Shown one piece after another: positions 1-7,359 of a stretch of 39,284 bases of DNA. Below the pieces are notes generated by a model. That model saw only the letters and a program-made list of their open reading frames with translations. It had not been told where the DNA came from and did no database searches. The stretch is from DASSWG01 sp041689995 (lineage in GTDB: Bacteria > Bacteroidota > Bacteroidia > Flavobacteriales > Flavobacteriaceae). The DNA is taken from contig JBDNFD010000094.1 of the NCBI GenBank assembly GCA_041689995.1, forward strand, positions 1 to 39,284, read 5' to 3'. Made by a program: the position numbers and the translations under genes. Within the stretch, counting starts at the first letter, position 1. Each line of letters starts with the position of its first letter.

Positions 1-99
1 AATAAGATACTTTGTCGTGAATATTTTCAAAAAACCTTGATGTTTTTCTAAAACCGCTGGTTTAAAATGTAAAAAAACTCTTGTAAGTACCGATTTCAT
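1..99 (-). CDS. 5' end of an unidentified gene, cut by the window edge
   Basis: An open frame of 33 codons runs from an ATG at 99 off the left edge. In-frame stop codons (TAG, TGA) lie just upstream, so this ATG is the first possible start. The visible protein begins MKSVLTRVFLHF and is basic with no obvious membrane segment or lipobox. It starts 26 nt after the stop of the truncated RND permease on the same strand, so the two could be co-transcribed. Too little is present to name a family. It could also be chance reading frame in the decayed 3' end of the permease gene. Confidence 0.35.
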   Translation of the reverse strand, partial: MKSVLTRVFLHFKPAVLEKHQGFLKIFTTKYLI

Positions 100-125
100 T
101 GATGTTTTGGTCTATCACTCTTATA

Positions 126-3053
126 TTAGAATAGAGCCAAGTCATTTAAAATATAAATCGACGCATTTATTGTAATCCCACTTAAAAGCATGAAGCTGGC
201 CATCCCGCCTTGATCAAAATTGTAGTCGAAGAAGTAAAATGTCAGGAACACCCCAATAAACGAAATGGGTACAACACCTAAAATAATAAACGGTTGTTTA
301 AGACTCTCGAAAAAAACAGCGCAAATTAAGTAAACGATGCCAAGAACTATTAGCAACAAAAAGAAATAATTATTTTCTTTACCACCAAATGGAGACCAGT
401 TTGATCGTTTAAAAGTATAGCCCAGAGGTAGTTTGCTTTTCAATTCTTCAAGTTTTTCATCCAGAAACCGCCCTCCAAATTTTCCGGAACCAATATATTG
501 AAATTCTACCTGACGGATATATTCCTGGTTCGACTTATAAATATCGCTTTCTTCCCTTTCTTGCGAAATCGAAGCAAAATCTTTCAAGATCGCAGGGGTT
601 CTCATATCGCCCAAGGGAGTGTTTTTAATATGCCAAATATCGAAGTTTTCCTCATTTCCCGATTTTAACCTGATCGGGACATATTCACCTTGAATGTTCA
701 AAAACATATCCGGATATTTGGAAAGGGTAAGATCGCGCAATTCGCCGATAATCCCCAAAGGGGAAATTCTGGCAAGGGCCAGTTTTTCTTTGTCCAATGA
801 AAAAGCGTATCGCCAAGAAGGTTTGTAGTTCCATGAACTGTTTCCCCGGACATATACCTCTTGGATGCGAGGATGTTTTTCCAATGCAATTTTCAAAGTG
901 TCGGCCCAAGCGTTGAGCCCGTCATAATTATAGCCCTTTGCCTCGACCGAAAAATTGATTGGCTCATTGTTGCCACCCGCATTGCTGAAACCATTTCCTA
1001 CCCCGTACACGTTCCAGTCGATGCCCCCTAAATCAAGTACTTTTCGAATCAGCCTATTTTTCAATAAAAAAGGAAAAGCCGCTGCTCCATTTTTTTTAAA
1101 CGTAATTTCCATTCGGCCATAATCACCGCTAAAAACAGTTGAAGAAAACCTCTCAATGTTATGATATTCCCGAAGGTAATTTTCCAATTGAACAAAAGCT
1201 TGGTTCATTTGGTGCACCGTAGCACCTTTTTCCATGGAAGCAGTAACGTACAGTTTGGTCTCCTCGTTTCTTCCGTAATAGGCATTTTCAAAAACATAGT
1301 TGGAAAACAACCGCAAAGAACCGCCCAAATACCTATCGATGTATGGGCGAATATTTTCACTGTACGATTCATTACCCAAAGTAGAATTGTATGCTTGTTG
1401 ATACCAAGTTTTGTTCTGCTCAAGTTTTTGGGGAAGCATAAAAACGGGCAATCCAAACACAAGGATCAAAAAAACAATGAGCAATTTTTTATATTGTAGG
1501 AGGAAATACAGGAAAAAAGAATATTTTTTGTAAAACCATTGTTTGGCCATAAGACCCCAAGGTCTTTCTTTTTTTGGGAACAACCGAATTTTCTTCATCA
1601 AAGCGGGGATCAAAAACAAAGCGATAAACAATGATACGGCCAAGTTAACAATGATAACCAAAGCAAAATCGATCAAATTTGCCCTGTATTGCTCGTCCAA
1701 AAAATAAATTATCGACAAAGCACCGATCGTGGTCAAGGTAGAGGCCAAAATAGGAAGAAAAAACCGTTGGTCACCTTGCTTTTTTATATGGTCGAGCATT
1801 ATGATACTATTGTCGATGATAAGCCCCAAAGAAATGGTTATCCCCGCCAACGAATAAAGTTCTATTTCGACATTAAGGATATAATAAAGCAAAAAAGCAA
1901 TTCCCAAATTGGCCATGATGCCCATCACAAGTATACATGCGTACCGGAAACTCCGATTTACCAATAGAATGAACAGCAACAAAATTAAAACCGTATAAAA
2001 CGCACGTTGGTATATTTTATCGAGTTCAATGTTTAGATATTCTGTGCTATCATACGTTTTTGCGATTTGAAACTCCATAGAAAGGTTTGTCTTCAACTCT
2101 TGCATTTTATTACCTATATCTTTGGACAAAGCAATGGTATTGGCATTTTTTGTAGGGTAAATAGCTAGGGTGATGGCATTTTTTCCATTGACACGATAGT
2201 AGCTTTGAACCTCTTGTGATTGTTTTTTTACGGTAACAAGCTCGTCCAAGTACACCATGCGTTCCCCGATTTTTTTCACGGGCAAATGCCATCCCAAATA
2301 CCCCGTTCCGGGTTGTACGGATACCAAAATCCATTGGTTGTTATGAGAAACCTCGCCCAATGCGGTACGATCATATTTTTTGGCCAATGCCCCAAGGATT
2401 TCGTTTGGGGAAATTCCCAATATTTTCAGAACCTCAGGATCGTACGTTATAAGATATTCTTTGTCCGTGGCACCATAAACCTGTGTGCTGCCAACACCTT
2501 TTATGGTCCCGATTATAGGATCTATTTGCGTTTTAACGATTTTCCGTATGGCAAAAGCCGATTGACGCCCATAGATACTGTAGGACAAAAAAGGTTTTGC
2601 TTCCAAATCGTCCGGATCGTTGAGGGTGATTTCCGGATAGCTTGCATTTTCCGGCAAATTGGGATAAATCTGTCGAATGATGGTGGCCACTTCAAAACGG
2701 GCAGACTCCAAAGGAATTTCCTTGTCAAAACCCAACGTAATATACCCAAAACCTTTCGAGGATTTGGAATCTATTTTTTGCAAACCTCGTATGGTTGAAA
2801 AACCTGTTTCCAGTTTGGAGGTAATTTGCCGCTCGAGATTGTACGGGGAAGTGTTCGGCCAATTATAGGAAACCGACAAGGTAGGAAGACGTTGGCTCGG
2901 ATTGAGCCGAACGGAAAGCATCGGCAACAGGAAAAACCCCAAACACGCAAGTAAACCAAAAACAACAAATATTTTAAAAGGAGAGGGTTTCAAACCAAAG
3001 TACTTTTTGCAAATGTAAATAAAAAATGAAATAAACCATTTTTCTACAACCAT
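126..3053 (-). CDS. RND efflux permease, lacking its last membrane helices
   Basis: Resistance-nodulation-division (RND) permease, an inner-membrane proton-driven exporter that works with a periplasmic adaptor and an outer-membrane channel. Seen: first helix near residues 25-50, a large periplasmic porter loop, helices from about 350 including LGLIIDNSIIMLDH (proton-relay Asp of helix 4), a second loop, then helices from about 895. The frame stops at residue 975 just after SGITINASIYILND, the helix-10 signature. RND proteins normally continue about 100 residues with two more helices; the intact permease at 10373 has about 105 residues there. No continuation is recognisable in the other frames of the 125 nt left. 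The first ~20 codons lie inside a repeat found upstream of the peptide genes, so the true start could be downstream, for example a TTG near codon 21. It diverges from the peptide array. Probably a truncated gene; it may be non-functional. Confidence 0.75.
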   Translation of the reverse strand: MVVEKWFISFFIYICKKYFGLKPSPFKIFVVFGLLACLGFFLLPMLSVRLNPSQRLPTLSVSYNWPNTSPYNLERQITSKLETGFSTIRGLQKIDSKSSKGFGYITLGFDKEIPLESARFEVATIIRQIYPNLPENASYPEITLNDPDDLEAKPFLSYSIYGRQSAFAIRKIVKTQIDPIIGTIKGVGSTQVYGATDKEYLITYDPEVLKILGISPNEILGALAKKYDRTALGEVSHNNQWILVSVQPGTGYLGWHLPVKKIGERMVYLDELVTVKKQSQEVQSYYRVNGKNAITLAIYPTKNANTIALSKDIGNKMQELKTNLSMEFQIAKTYDSTEYLNIELDKIYQRAFYTVLILLLFILLVNRSFRYACILVMGIMANLGIAFLLYYILNVEIELYSLAGITISLGLIIDNSIIMLDHIKKQGDQRFFLPILASTLTTIGALSIIYFLDEQYRANLIDFALVIIVNLAVSLFIALFLIPALMKKIRLFPKKERPWGLMAKQWFYKKYSFFLYFLLQYKKLLIVFLILVFGLPVFMLPQKLEQNKTWYQQAYNSTLGNESYSENIRPYIDRYLGGSLRLFSNYVFENAYYGRNEETKLYVTASMEKGATVHQMNQAFVQLENYLREYHNIERFSSTVFSGDYGRMEITFKKNGAAAFPFLLKNRLIRKVLDLGGIDWNVYGVGNGFSNAGGNNEPINFSVEAKGYNYDGLNAWADTLKIALEKHPRIQEVYVRGNSSWNYKPSWRYAFSLDKEKLALARISPLGIIGELRDLTLSKYPDMFLNIQGEYVPIRLKSGNEENFDIWHIKNTPLGDMRTPAILKDFASISQEREESDIYKSNQEYIRQVEFQYIGSGKFGGRFLDEKLEELKSKLPLGYTFKRSNWSPFGGKENNYFFLLLIVLGIVYLICAVFFESLKQPFIILGVVPISFIGVFLTFYFFDYNFDQGGMASFMLLSGITINASIYILNDLALF

Positions 3054-3148
3054 ACATAACGAAAAGTTAAAGTTTGTTAAAGTTATGGGGGGGGGTATTT
3101 TATTTCTACATTGCGTTAAAATTATTAACCTTTTAAAAACTTAACATT
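2994..3148 (+). repeat. Cassette promoter repeat, copy 1
   Basis: About 150 bp shared with 4839-4992 and 7211-7359. The left half is an AT-rich stretch centred on AATAAACCATTTT; the right half carries the tandem 10-mer GTTAAAGTTT, a poly-G tract and the start region of a peptide gene. In this copy the left half overlaps the first ~20 codons of the leftward RND permease. Similarity was judged by eye; copies 1 and 2 are closest. Confidence 0.85.
3066..3103 (+). promoter_or_regulatory. Promoter of peptide genes 1 and 2, with 9-G spacer
   Basis: A -33 TTTG at 3073-3076, a 19-nt spacer and a -7 like TATTTTAT at 3096-3103 fit the Bacteroidetes primary sigma pattern, with the final G of TAnnTTTG missing. 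The spacer ends in nine consecutive G (3087-3095). Two tandem 10-mers GTTAAAGTTT (3066-3084) overlap the -33 and could be an operator. The -7 lies about 45 nt before the peptide ATG, as in the other two copies. Confidence 0.65.
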
Positions 3149-3373
3149 ATGAAAAAAAATATTTTAGAACCATTATTGGGCTCAATTTGTTTGATGTTTA
3201 TAATAATGGTATTAAGCACCTCTCTTCTACATGCGAGAGTCGCACCAGTTTTTAGGTATTCTCCAGGTGTCTGTCCATCGGGCTCTATAGAGATACTGGG
3301 TTGTGAAACATTAAATCCTGCGGGGCCTTGTGATATATTTGTACGATGTACCCCGATGCCAACCGTAAACTAA
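3149..3373 (+). CDS. Cys-rich secreted peptide 1 (74 aa precursor)
   Basis: Small precursor with a basic start (MKKNIL), a hydrophobic segment at about residues 9-28 and a plausible signal-peptidase site after LLHA (residue 29). The mature part would be about 45 residues with Cys at 42, 52, 61 and 67, that is C-x9-C-x8-C-x5-C. The tail CxxxNxxGPCxxxxxC matches peptide 2, so the two are paralogues. The leader aligns with that of peptide 3 (MKxxIL, then a residue pair AP after the predicted cleavage). It is first in a bicistron with peptide 2, 22 nt downstream. The layout resembles NVEALA-type precursors beside propeller lipoproteins in Bacteroides, but the NVEALA motif itself is absent. Function unknown. 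Confidence 0.75.
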   Translation: MKKNILEPLLGSICLMFIIMVLSTSLLHARVAPVFRYSPGVCPSGSIEILGCETLNPAGPCDIFVRCTPMPTVN

Positions 3374-3395
3374 TCTTTAATTTAAATTATTTTTT

Positions 3396-3596
3396 ATGAA
3401 AAAGTCACTAATTTTATCCGTTATTTTTTTAAGTATTTCCTTTTTTATTGCTCCAAAAGTAGATGCGATAGGACAACCTGTGCCATATAGATTCGAACTT
3501 ACTCCCTGTTATGGGGCAGGCACCGGAGATTTGATCGGCGCTGCATGTGATAAGCCAAATTTTTCTGGACCATGTATATTTGCGGTAGGTTGTTAA
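3396..3596 (+). CDS. Cys-rich secreted peptide 2 (66 aa precursor)
   Basis: Starts MKKSLI, has a hydrophobic stretch at residues 5-20 and a likely cleavage site after KVDA (residue 24). The remaining 42 residues carry Cys at 38, 51, 60 and 66, spaced C-x12-C-x8-C-x5-C; the last three match peptide 1 exactly in spacing and share NxxGPC. The protein ends on its final Cys. It lacks its own copy of the promoter repeat, so it probably shares peptide 1's transcript. Four cysteines suggest two disulfides formed in the periplasm. Function unknown. Confidence 0.75.
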   Translation: MKKSLILSVIFLSISFFIAPKVDAIGQPVPYRFELTPCYGAGTGDLIGAACDKPNFSGPCIFAVGC

Positions 3597-3621
3597 GATT
3601 TCATTTATTCTTACACTAATT

Positions 3622-3653
3622 AAGTCGCTCATAAATATTTTTTAGAGCGGCTT
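3622..3653 (+). terminator. Hairpin between peptide 2 and its propeller gene
   Basis: AAGTCGCTC (3622-3630) pairs with GAGCGGCTT (3645-3653), nine base pairs with one G-U, with an AT-rich loop. No T-run follows, so it may be an mRNA-stabilising or processing hairpin rather than a full terminator. The other two cassettes have a hairpin at the same relative place. Confidence 0.5.
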
Positions 3654-3669
3654 TGAATAATCATTTATA

Positions 3670-4836
3670 ATGATGAAAAATATTTTATATAAGAGCAAGT
3701 ATCAAAATATATATCTGGTATTATTACTTTTTCATTTCGCCTTTCTTTTAAGCTGCCAAAATGAAAAGGAACAGGGCATGAAATTAAAAGATGGATTGGG
3801 CATTGAAAAACTGAACAATGAAATCATTTCAATCCCCATTGACAGTCTGACACTGCCGGCCTACAATATTTTTTCTTATAATAAAAAAAATGGTGTTTTG
3901 GTCGGTTACAACTCAATGATCCATTCATTGGATTTTTTTTCCATTAAAGACGAGAGGCAAGTGAATAGAATTTTTCTTGAAAAAGAAGGTCCAAATCAAG
4001 TTCAAACCAATATCGTAAACTTGGTTTTCAGCGACAAGGATAAGGTCTCTTTTTATTCTCAAAATTATTTTTACGAATACAATTTCAAAAAGAATATCCT
4101 GGACAAACGAGAAATAAACCAGAGCAATATTATGCTTTACGGGAAATACCATACACAATTTTTGTACAGTTCTGTTACAGAAAAATACTATCTTCCCAAT
4201 ACAGATTATTCCATTAGCCAATCACAAAATCCACAAGAATATTATTCAAGGGAAGGAATTGTCAGCGAATATGACTTTCAGAAAAATAAAATGAAACAGT
4301 TGAAAGTTGCCTATCCTAAAATATTCAAAACCGCCTATTATGGTTTTAATGATGTTACCAGTTTCGCACTGGACGAAAATAGAGGAGAATTATACATAGG
4401 TTTTGCTGCATACCCTGGCCTTTTGGCTTACAAATTTAAAAATAATGAAACGCAACATATAAGGTTCACCGACAAGACAACGGAAAATCTGGAAGTTTTA
4501 AAGATGAATTATAATCAATCTGAAGCCTTTCAGGACCAGTTTAAAAACAGAATTTTAGGTGCAAATTATGGAACCGTTCATAATTTAGATGATTACTGGT
4601 TGATAAGCGCTGTTGGAAATATGCCCGAAAAGGGCATGAAAGATTTTATGAGCTCCCAAGAATTGAAAAAAGCCTATGTCATCCTAATCGAAAAAAGCTC
4701 CGGCAAAAGTTCAAAAATTGAATTACAGAAAAAATTAGGATTATTCAATATTTTCACGAATGGAAACTCTTTTTACAGCTTTGCGGAAGGAAAGGAAAAT
4801 GAAATGATAATTTTAAAATTCACATTCAAGGGATAA
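3670..4836 (+). CDS. DUF4221-like beta-propeller lipoprotein (cassette 1)
   Basis: 388-residue lipoprotein: N-terminal hydrophobic segment ending in the lipobox LLSC (Cys about residue 29) followed by QNEKEQ. The body has the look of a beta-propeller of the DUF4221 family known from Bacteroidetes, including IFLEKEGPN near residue 100, but lacks the GPGEY motif of the other two propellers in this array. It probably sits in the inner leaflet of the outer membrane or faces the periplasm. It follows peptide 2 by 73 nt that contain a hairpin. Two adjacent ATGs occur at the start; either could be used. The role is unknown; position suggests it binds, guards or helps release the peptides. Confidence 0.7.
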   Translation: MMKNILYKSKYQNIYLVLLLFHFAFLLSCQNEKEQGMKLKDGLGIEKLNNEIISIPIDSLTLPAYNIFSYNKKNGVLVGYNSMIHSLDFFSIKDERQVNRIFLEKEGPNQVQTNIVNLVFSDKDKVSFYSQNYFYEYNFKKNILDKREINQSNIMLYGKYHTQFLYSSVTEKYYLPNTDYSISQSQNPQEYYSREGIVSEYDFQKNKMKQLKVAYPKIFKTAYYGFNDVTSFALDENRGELYIGFAAYPGLLAYKFKNNETQHIRFTDKTTENLEVLKMNYNQSEAFQDQFKNRILGANYGTVHNLDDYWLISAVGNMPEKGMKDFMSSQELKKAYVILIEKSSGKSSKIELQKKLGLFNIFTNGNSFYSFAEGKENEMIILKFTFKG

Positions 4837-4838
4837 AT

Positions 4839-4992
4839 AACCAATTACTTTTTACAAATTTAATAAAAATGAAATAAACCATTTCCCCCCAAAGCCTTAC
4901 ACAACAAAACGTTAAAGTTTGTTAAAGTTTCTCGGGGGCTATTTTATTTTATACATTGCGTTAAGATTATTAACCTTGTAAAACTTTAAATT
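4839..4992 (+). repeat. Cassette promoter repeat, copy 2
   Basis: Begins immediately after the cassette 1 propeller stop and runs to the start of peptide gene 3. Its left half matches the region that in copy 1 encodes the start of the RND permease, here with no permease attached, so it is a relic of the duplicated divergent region. Confidence 0.85.
4911..4947 (+). promoter_or_regulatory. Promoter of peptide gene 3, with 5-G spacer
   Basis: TTTG at 4918-4921, an 18-nt spacer and TATTTTAT at 4940-4947. The G tract is five long (4934-4938). Tandem GTTAAAGTTT occupies 4911-4930. The -7 lies 45 nt before the ATG at 4993, as in copy 1. Confidence 0.65.
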
Positions 4993-5221
4993 ATGAAAAC
5001 AAAAATTTTAAAACCAGTCATGAAGCCTTGCATTTGTGATGGCCATGGTTTTCTCTTTTATGCCTGTTGAAAAAGCACAAGCAAAAGAAGCGCCCATGGT
5101 TTGTTGTTATAAACAAATTGATTGCCCCGGATGGTTCAATGGAAATTATGAAGCATGTCTTGTTAATGGTGATGGAAATTCCTGTACTTGTGGTGTGGTG
5201 TCACGATCTTGTCCTGAATGA
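4993..5221 (+). pseudogene. Cys-rich secreted peptide 3, one-base frameshift in leader
   Basis: The ATG at 4993, in the same context as peptides 1 and 4, opens MKTKILKPVM and then hits a stop at 5068-5070 after 25 codons. Skipping one base at about 5023 joins it to SLAFVMAMVFSFMPVEKAQA and a 45-residue Cys-rich core, giving a 75-residue precursor that aligns with peptide 1's leader and cleavage site (AQA then KEAP). The core has Cys at 37, 38, 44, 55, 64, 66 and 73, more than its paralogues. As written, the core could only be made from a GTG or ATG at 5036-5047 with a short leader lacking basic residues. This is a broken gene, a sequencing error, or less likely a programmed shift. Confidence 0.7.
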
Positions 5222-5230
5222 AGTATTTTT

Positions 5231-5267
5231 ATGGGCTTTGGATTCGGAATCAAAGCCCATAGTTTTT
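5231..5267 (+). terminator. Terminator-like hairpin between peptide 3 and its propeller
   Basis: ATGGGCTTTG (5231-5240) and CAAAGCCCAT (5251-5260) form a perfect 10-bp stem with a 10-nt loop, followed by AGTTTTT. This is a good intrinsic terminator or attenuator and lies only ~30 nt before the likely start of the propeller gene. Confidence 0.75.
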
Positions 5268-5298
5268 GAATTATAACAATTTTTTACTATCGTTTGTT

Positions 5299-6426
5299 TT
5301 GAAAAGATCATTTATCTTATTTTGTTGGGTTGTCCTATTTTTTTCCTGTTCCAAAGAAAAAACATCGCTTGAAACCATTCATGTCGATTTTGGAAAAAGT
5401 TTGGACAAAGCCTATTTATCGGACTTTATTGATCCAGATTTCCAATTGATCGCTTTGGAAACCACTCCCAAATCGTTGATTGGCAGGATAAGCAAAGTGG
5501 TGACCACCGAAGATTATATTTTTGTACTCGATTCGTATTCCACTAATTCACTTTTTGTATTCGATAAAACCGGAAAATTCCTTTGGAAAATAGGAAAAGA
5601 AGGCGATGGCCCGGGCGAATACCATAAACTGTTGGATTTCATTATCGCTGATGACAAGGTTGAAATTCTGGACAATGGGTATTTTATAAAAACCTACAAA
5701 TTTGATGGGGAATTTGTAAACAATAAAAAACTACCCGAGTTTTCGGCCATAAAGATGGCAAAGAACAAAAAGGGCGGATTTGTTTTCATTTCTGGGAAAC
5801 GTTTGGACAACCTATTGCTGACCAACAAAAACCTTAAAATTGAAAATTCCTATTTTCCTTTTGTAAACCCATATTTGGACAAAATGATCATCAACCCTTT
5901 TATTCAAACAGGCAATGGTTCGATATTATATAGGCGGTTTTTAAACGACACCTTGTACCAAATCCTGGAGGACAGGATAATTCCCGTTAAACATATTGAT
6001 TATGCGAACAAGGCATTTCATATTGATATTGAAAAAGCCAAAAATTTAGGTGAAAAAATCAAAACTGAATTTTATGATTATTGCACTACAAGGTTTTACT
6101 ACGAAAACAAAACTCATGAATATTTAGTGTTCCTATATAAAGGGGAACCGTGGATTCATTTATCATCAAAACAAAGAAACGCCTCCAAACTTTATAAATA
6201 TTCCAACAGGATCAATGATGTGTTTTTTGACAACACCGCTTATGTAGTTGGCACTGAGGACGATCAATTCATTTATTTATTGCAACCTAGTAGTTTCAAG
6301 GAAAGTTTGGATACCACCAAGGATAGTGATTCCCCGTATTTCGACAAAATGACGGCCTTCGCTAAAAAATTGGACAATACCGACAACCCAGTATTAATGT
6401 TCGTTAAATTTGATTTGACACAATGA
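5299..6426 (+). CDS. 6-bladed beta-propeller lipoprotein (cassette 2)
   Basis: About 375 residues. A signal peptide KRSFILFCWVVLFFSC with lipobox Cys is followed by a propeller containing VFDKTGKFLWKIGKEGDGPGEY, the typical GxGPGEY strand-turn of the Bacteroidetes 6-bladed propeller family. No ATG or GTG precedes the lipobox in this frame. The candidates are TTG at 5266, which sits in the terminator T-run, or TTG at 5299, which gives an ideal lipoprotein signal; the latter is chosen. The missing ATG, next to a frameshifted peptide gene, may mean that cassette 2 is decaying or weakly expressed. The stop overlaps the next gene's start (ATGA), so the two are translationally coupled. Function unknown. 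Confidence 0.75.
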   Translation: MKRSFILFCWVVLFFSCSKEKTSLETIHVDFGKSLDKAYLSDFIDPDFQLIALETTPKSLIGRISKVVTTEDYIFVLDSYSTNSLFVFDKTGKFLWKIGKEGDGPGEYHKLLDFIIADDKVEILDNGYFIKTYKFDGEFVNNKKLPEFSAIKMAKNKKGGFVFISGKRLDNLLLTNKNLKIENSYFPFVNPYLDKMIINPFIQTGNGSILYRRFLNDTLYQILEDRIIPVKHIDYANKAFHIDIEKAKNLGEKIKTEFYDYCTTRFYYENKTHEYLVFLYKGEPWIHLSSKQRNASKLYKYSNRINDVFFDNTAYVVGTEDDQFIYLLQPSSFKESLDTTKDSDSPYFDKMTAFAKKLDNTDNPVLMFVKFDLTQ

Positions 6427-7052
6427 AAAAGGGTACAATTTTTATGATTGCATTGCTCATCTTTGCCAGCCTCATGACTATTTTGGCAACTATATTTTTT
6501 TTTAAAAACCATGAGTTGAAAAATGATCTGCACTATGCGGTCCAGTCTTATTCCACAGCTGTGGAAAAAAGCAAATATCAAACAGAACGGTATCAGAATA
6601 AAGAAAAGTTGCAGTTGTTGTCCGAAGGAAACTTTCTGAAAGATAGTATCGAAATTTACACAATAAGCAAAAAGGAACTATTTTTAAAGGAACTTATCGG
6701 AAAAGACCAAATCCTGATTTTACGATATTCCGAGTATGATTGTTATTCCTGCTATGAAGGTTTTTGGAGCGTTTTCAAAGAATTTCAAAACGAATATCCC
6801 GAAATTCAAATTATCCTATTGGCGAAATATAACAATCTCCGCGATTTGAATCTTTTTATTGACCGGATTGGTTTTAAGGGGCAAGTTTACCTTTTAAAAG
6901 AAAAACTGGATTTGCCCATAGAAAATTTCAAAGCCCCATTTTTCTTTTTATTGAACAATGGCGCACAATGTCAAAATATATATGCCCTTGACAAAAGCAA
7001 TCTTTTGCAATGCGGTGAAATTTTATCAAACTTGGCGAAAAGCAAAACTTAA
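6423..7052 (+). CDS. Membrane-anchored thioredoxin-like protein with CYSC
   Basis: 209 residues with one N-terminal membrane helix (about 5-27), a coiled or helical linker to ~70, and a thioredoxin-like domain: strand ILILRYSEYDC, redox-type motif C107-Y-S-C110, helix, strand IQIILLAKYN, and a later strand with FKAPFFFLLN (the usual cis-Pro position). Two further Cys lie near the C-terminus. It overlaps the propeller stop by 4 nt. The likely role is disulfide exchange in the periplasm, and the Cys-rich peptides of the array are an obvious substrate class. That link is inference; the fold call is by motif and pattern only. Confidence 0.6.
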   Translation: MKKGTIFMIALLIFASLMTILATIFFFKNHELKNDLHYAVQSYSTAVEKSKYQTERYQNKEKLQLLSEGNFLKDSIEIYTISKKELFLKELIGKDQILILRYSEYDCYSCYEGFWSVFKEFQNEYPEIQIILLAKYNNLRDLNLFIDRIGFKGQVYLLKEKLDLPIENFKAPFFFLLNNGAQCQNIYALDKSNLLQCGEILSNLAKSKT

Positions 7053-7065
7053 AATTTGACAATGA

Positions 7066-7170
7066 AAAAACATTCCCATGTTTTCCGAGAATATTTATGT
7101 AAAATTTGATATTGAAAACAAAAAGATCGTAAACCTTGTCAAAGTTAATATCAGAGATCTTTTAAAATAA
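7066..7170 (+). pseudogene. Remnant of a gene 3' end, propeller-like
   Basis: A frame open from 7066 to the stop at 7168-7170 reads KNIPMFSENIYVKFDIENKK and on to RDLLK. It has the composition of a protein C-terminus and resembles the end of the cassette 2 propeller (LMFVKFDL). No promoter or leader belongs to it. It is most simply the tail of a deleted propeller-type gene, meaning the array was once longer. The rest of 7053-7210 is AT-rich with nothing else recognisable. Confidence 0.4.
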
Positions 7171-7210
7171 ATCCTGCTTTTAATTCCTTTAATTTTAGAT
7201 CGTTCGAAAT

Positions 7211-7359
7211 TGCCTTTTGCAAAATGTAACTAAAAACGTAATAATCCATTTTCCCATAACCTTACCCAACAAAACGTTAAAGTTTGTTAAAGTTTCAGGG
7301 GGGGTATATTTAGATTACATTCGAAAATAAATTTTTAATAACTTTAAAAACCTTTTATT
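7211..7359 (+). repeat. Cassette promoter repeat, copy 3
   Basis: The most diverged copy, sharing TTTTGCAAAATGTAA, AATAATCCATTTT, CCAACAAAACGTTAAAGTTTG and the G tract with copies 1 and 2, then diverging more in the transcribed leader before the ATG at 7360. Confidence 0.8.
7276..7312 (+). promoter_or_regulatory. Promoter of peptide gene 4, with 7-G spacer
   Basis: TTTG at 7283-7286, an 18-nt spacer ending in seven G (7298-7304) and TATATTTA at 7305-7312. Tandem GTTAAAGTTT occupies 7276-7295. The -7 is 47 nt before the ATG. Confidence 0.65.

Noticed and set aside
2220..2798. 192-codon open frame on the plus strand
   Set aside because: Lies wholly inside the leftward RND permease; no domain or leader, and the permease frame explains the region.
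5067..5276. 69-codon frame overlapping peptide 3
   Set aside because: Different frame from the Cys-rich core, runs through the terminator hairpin and lacks any leader; chance frame.
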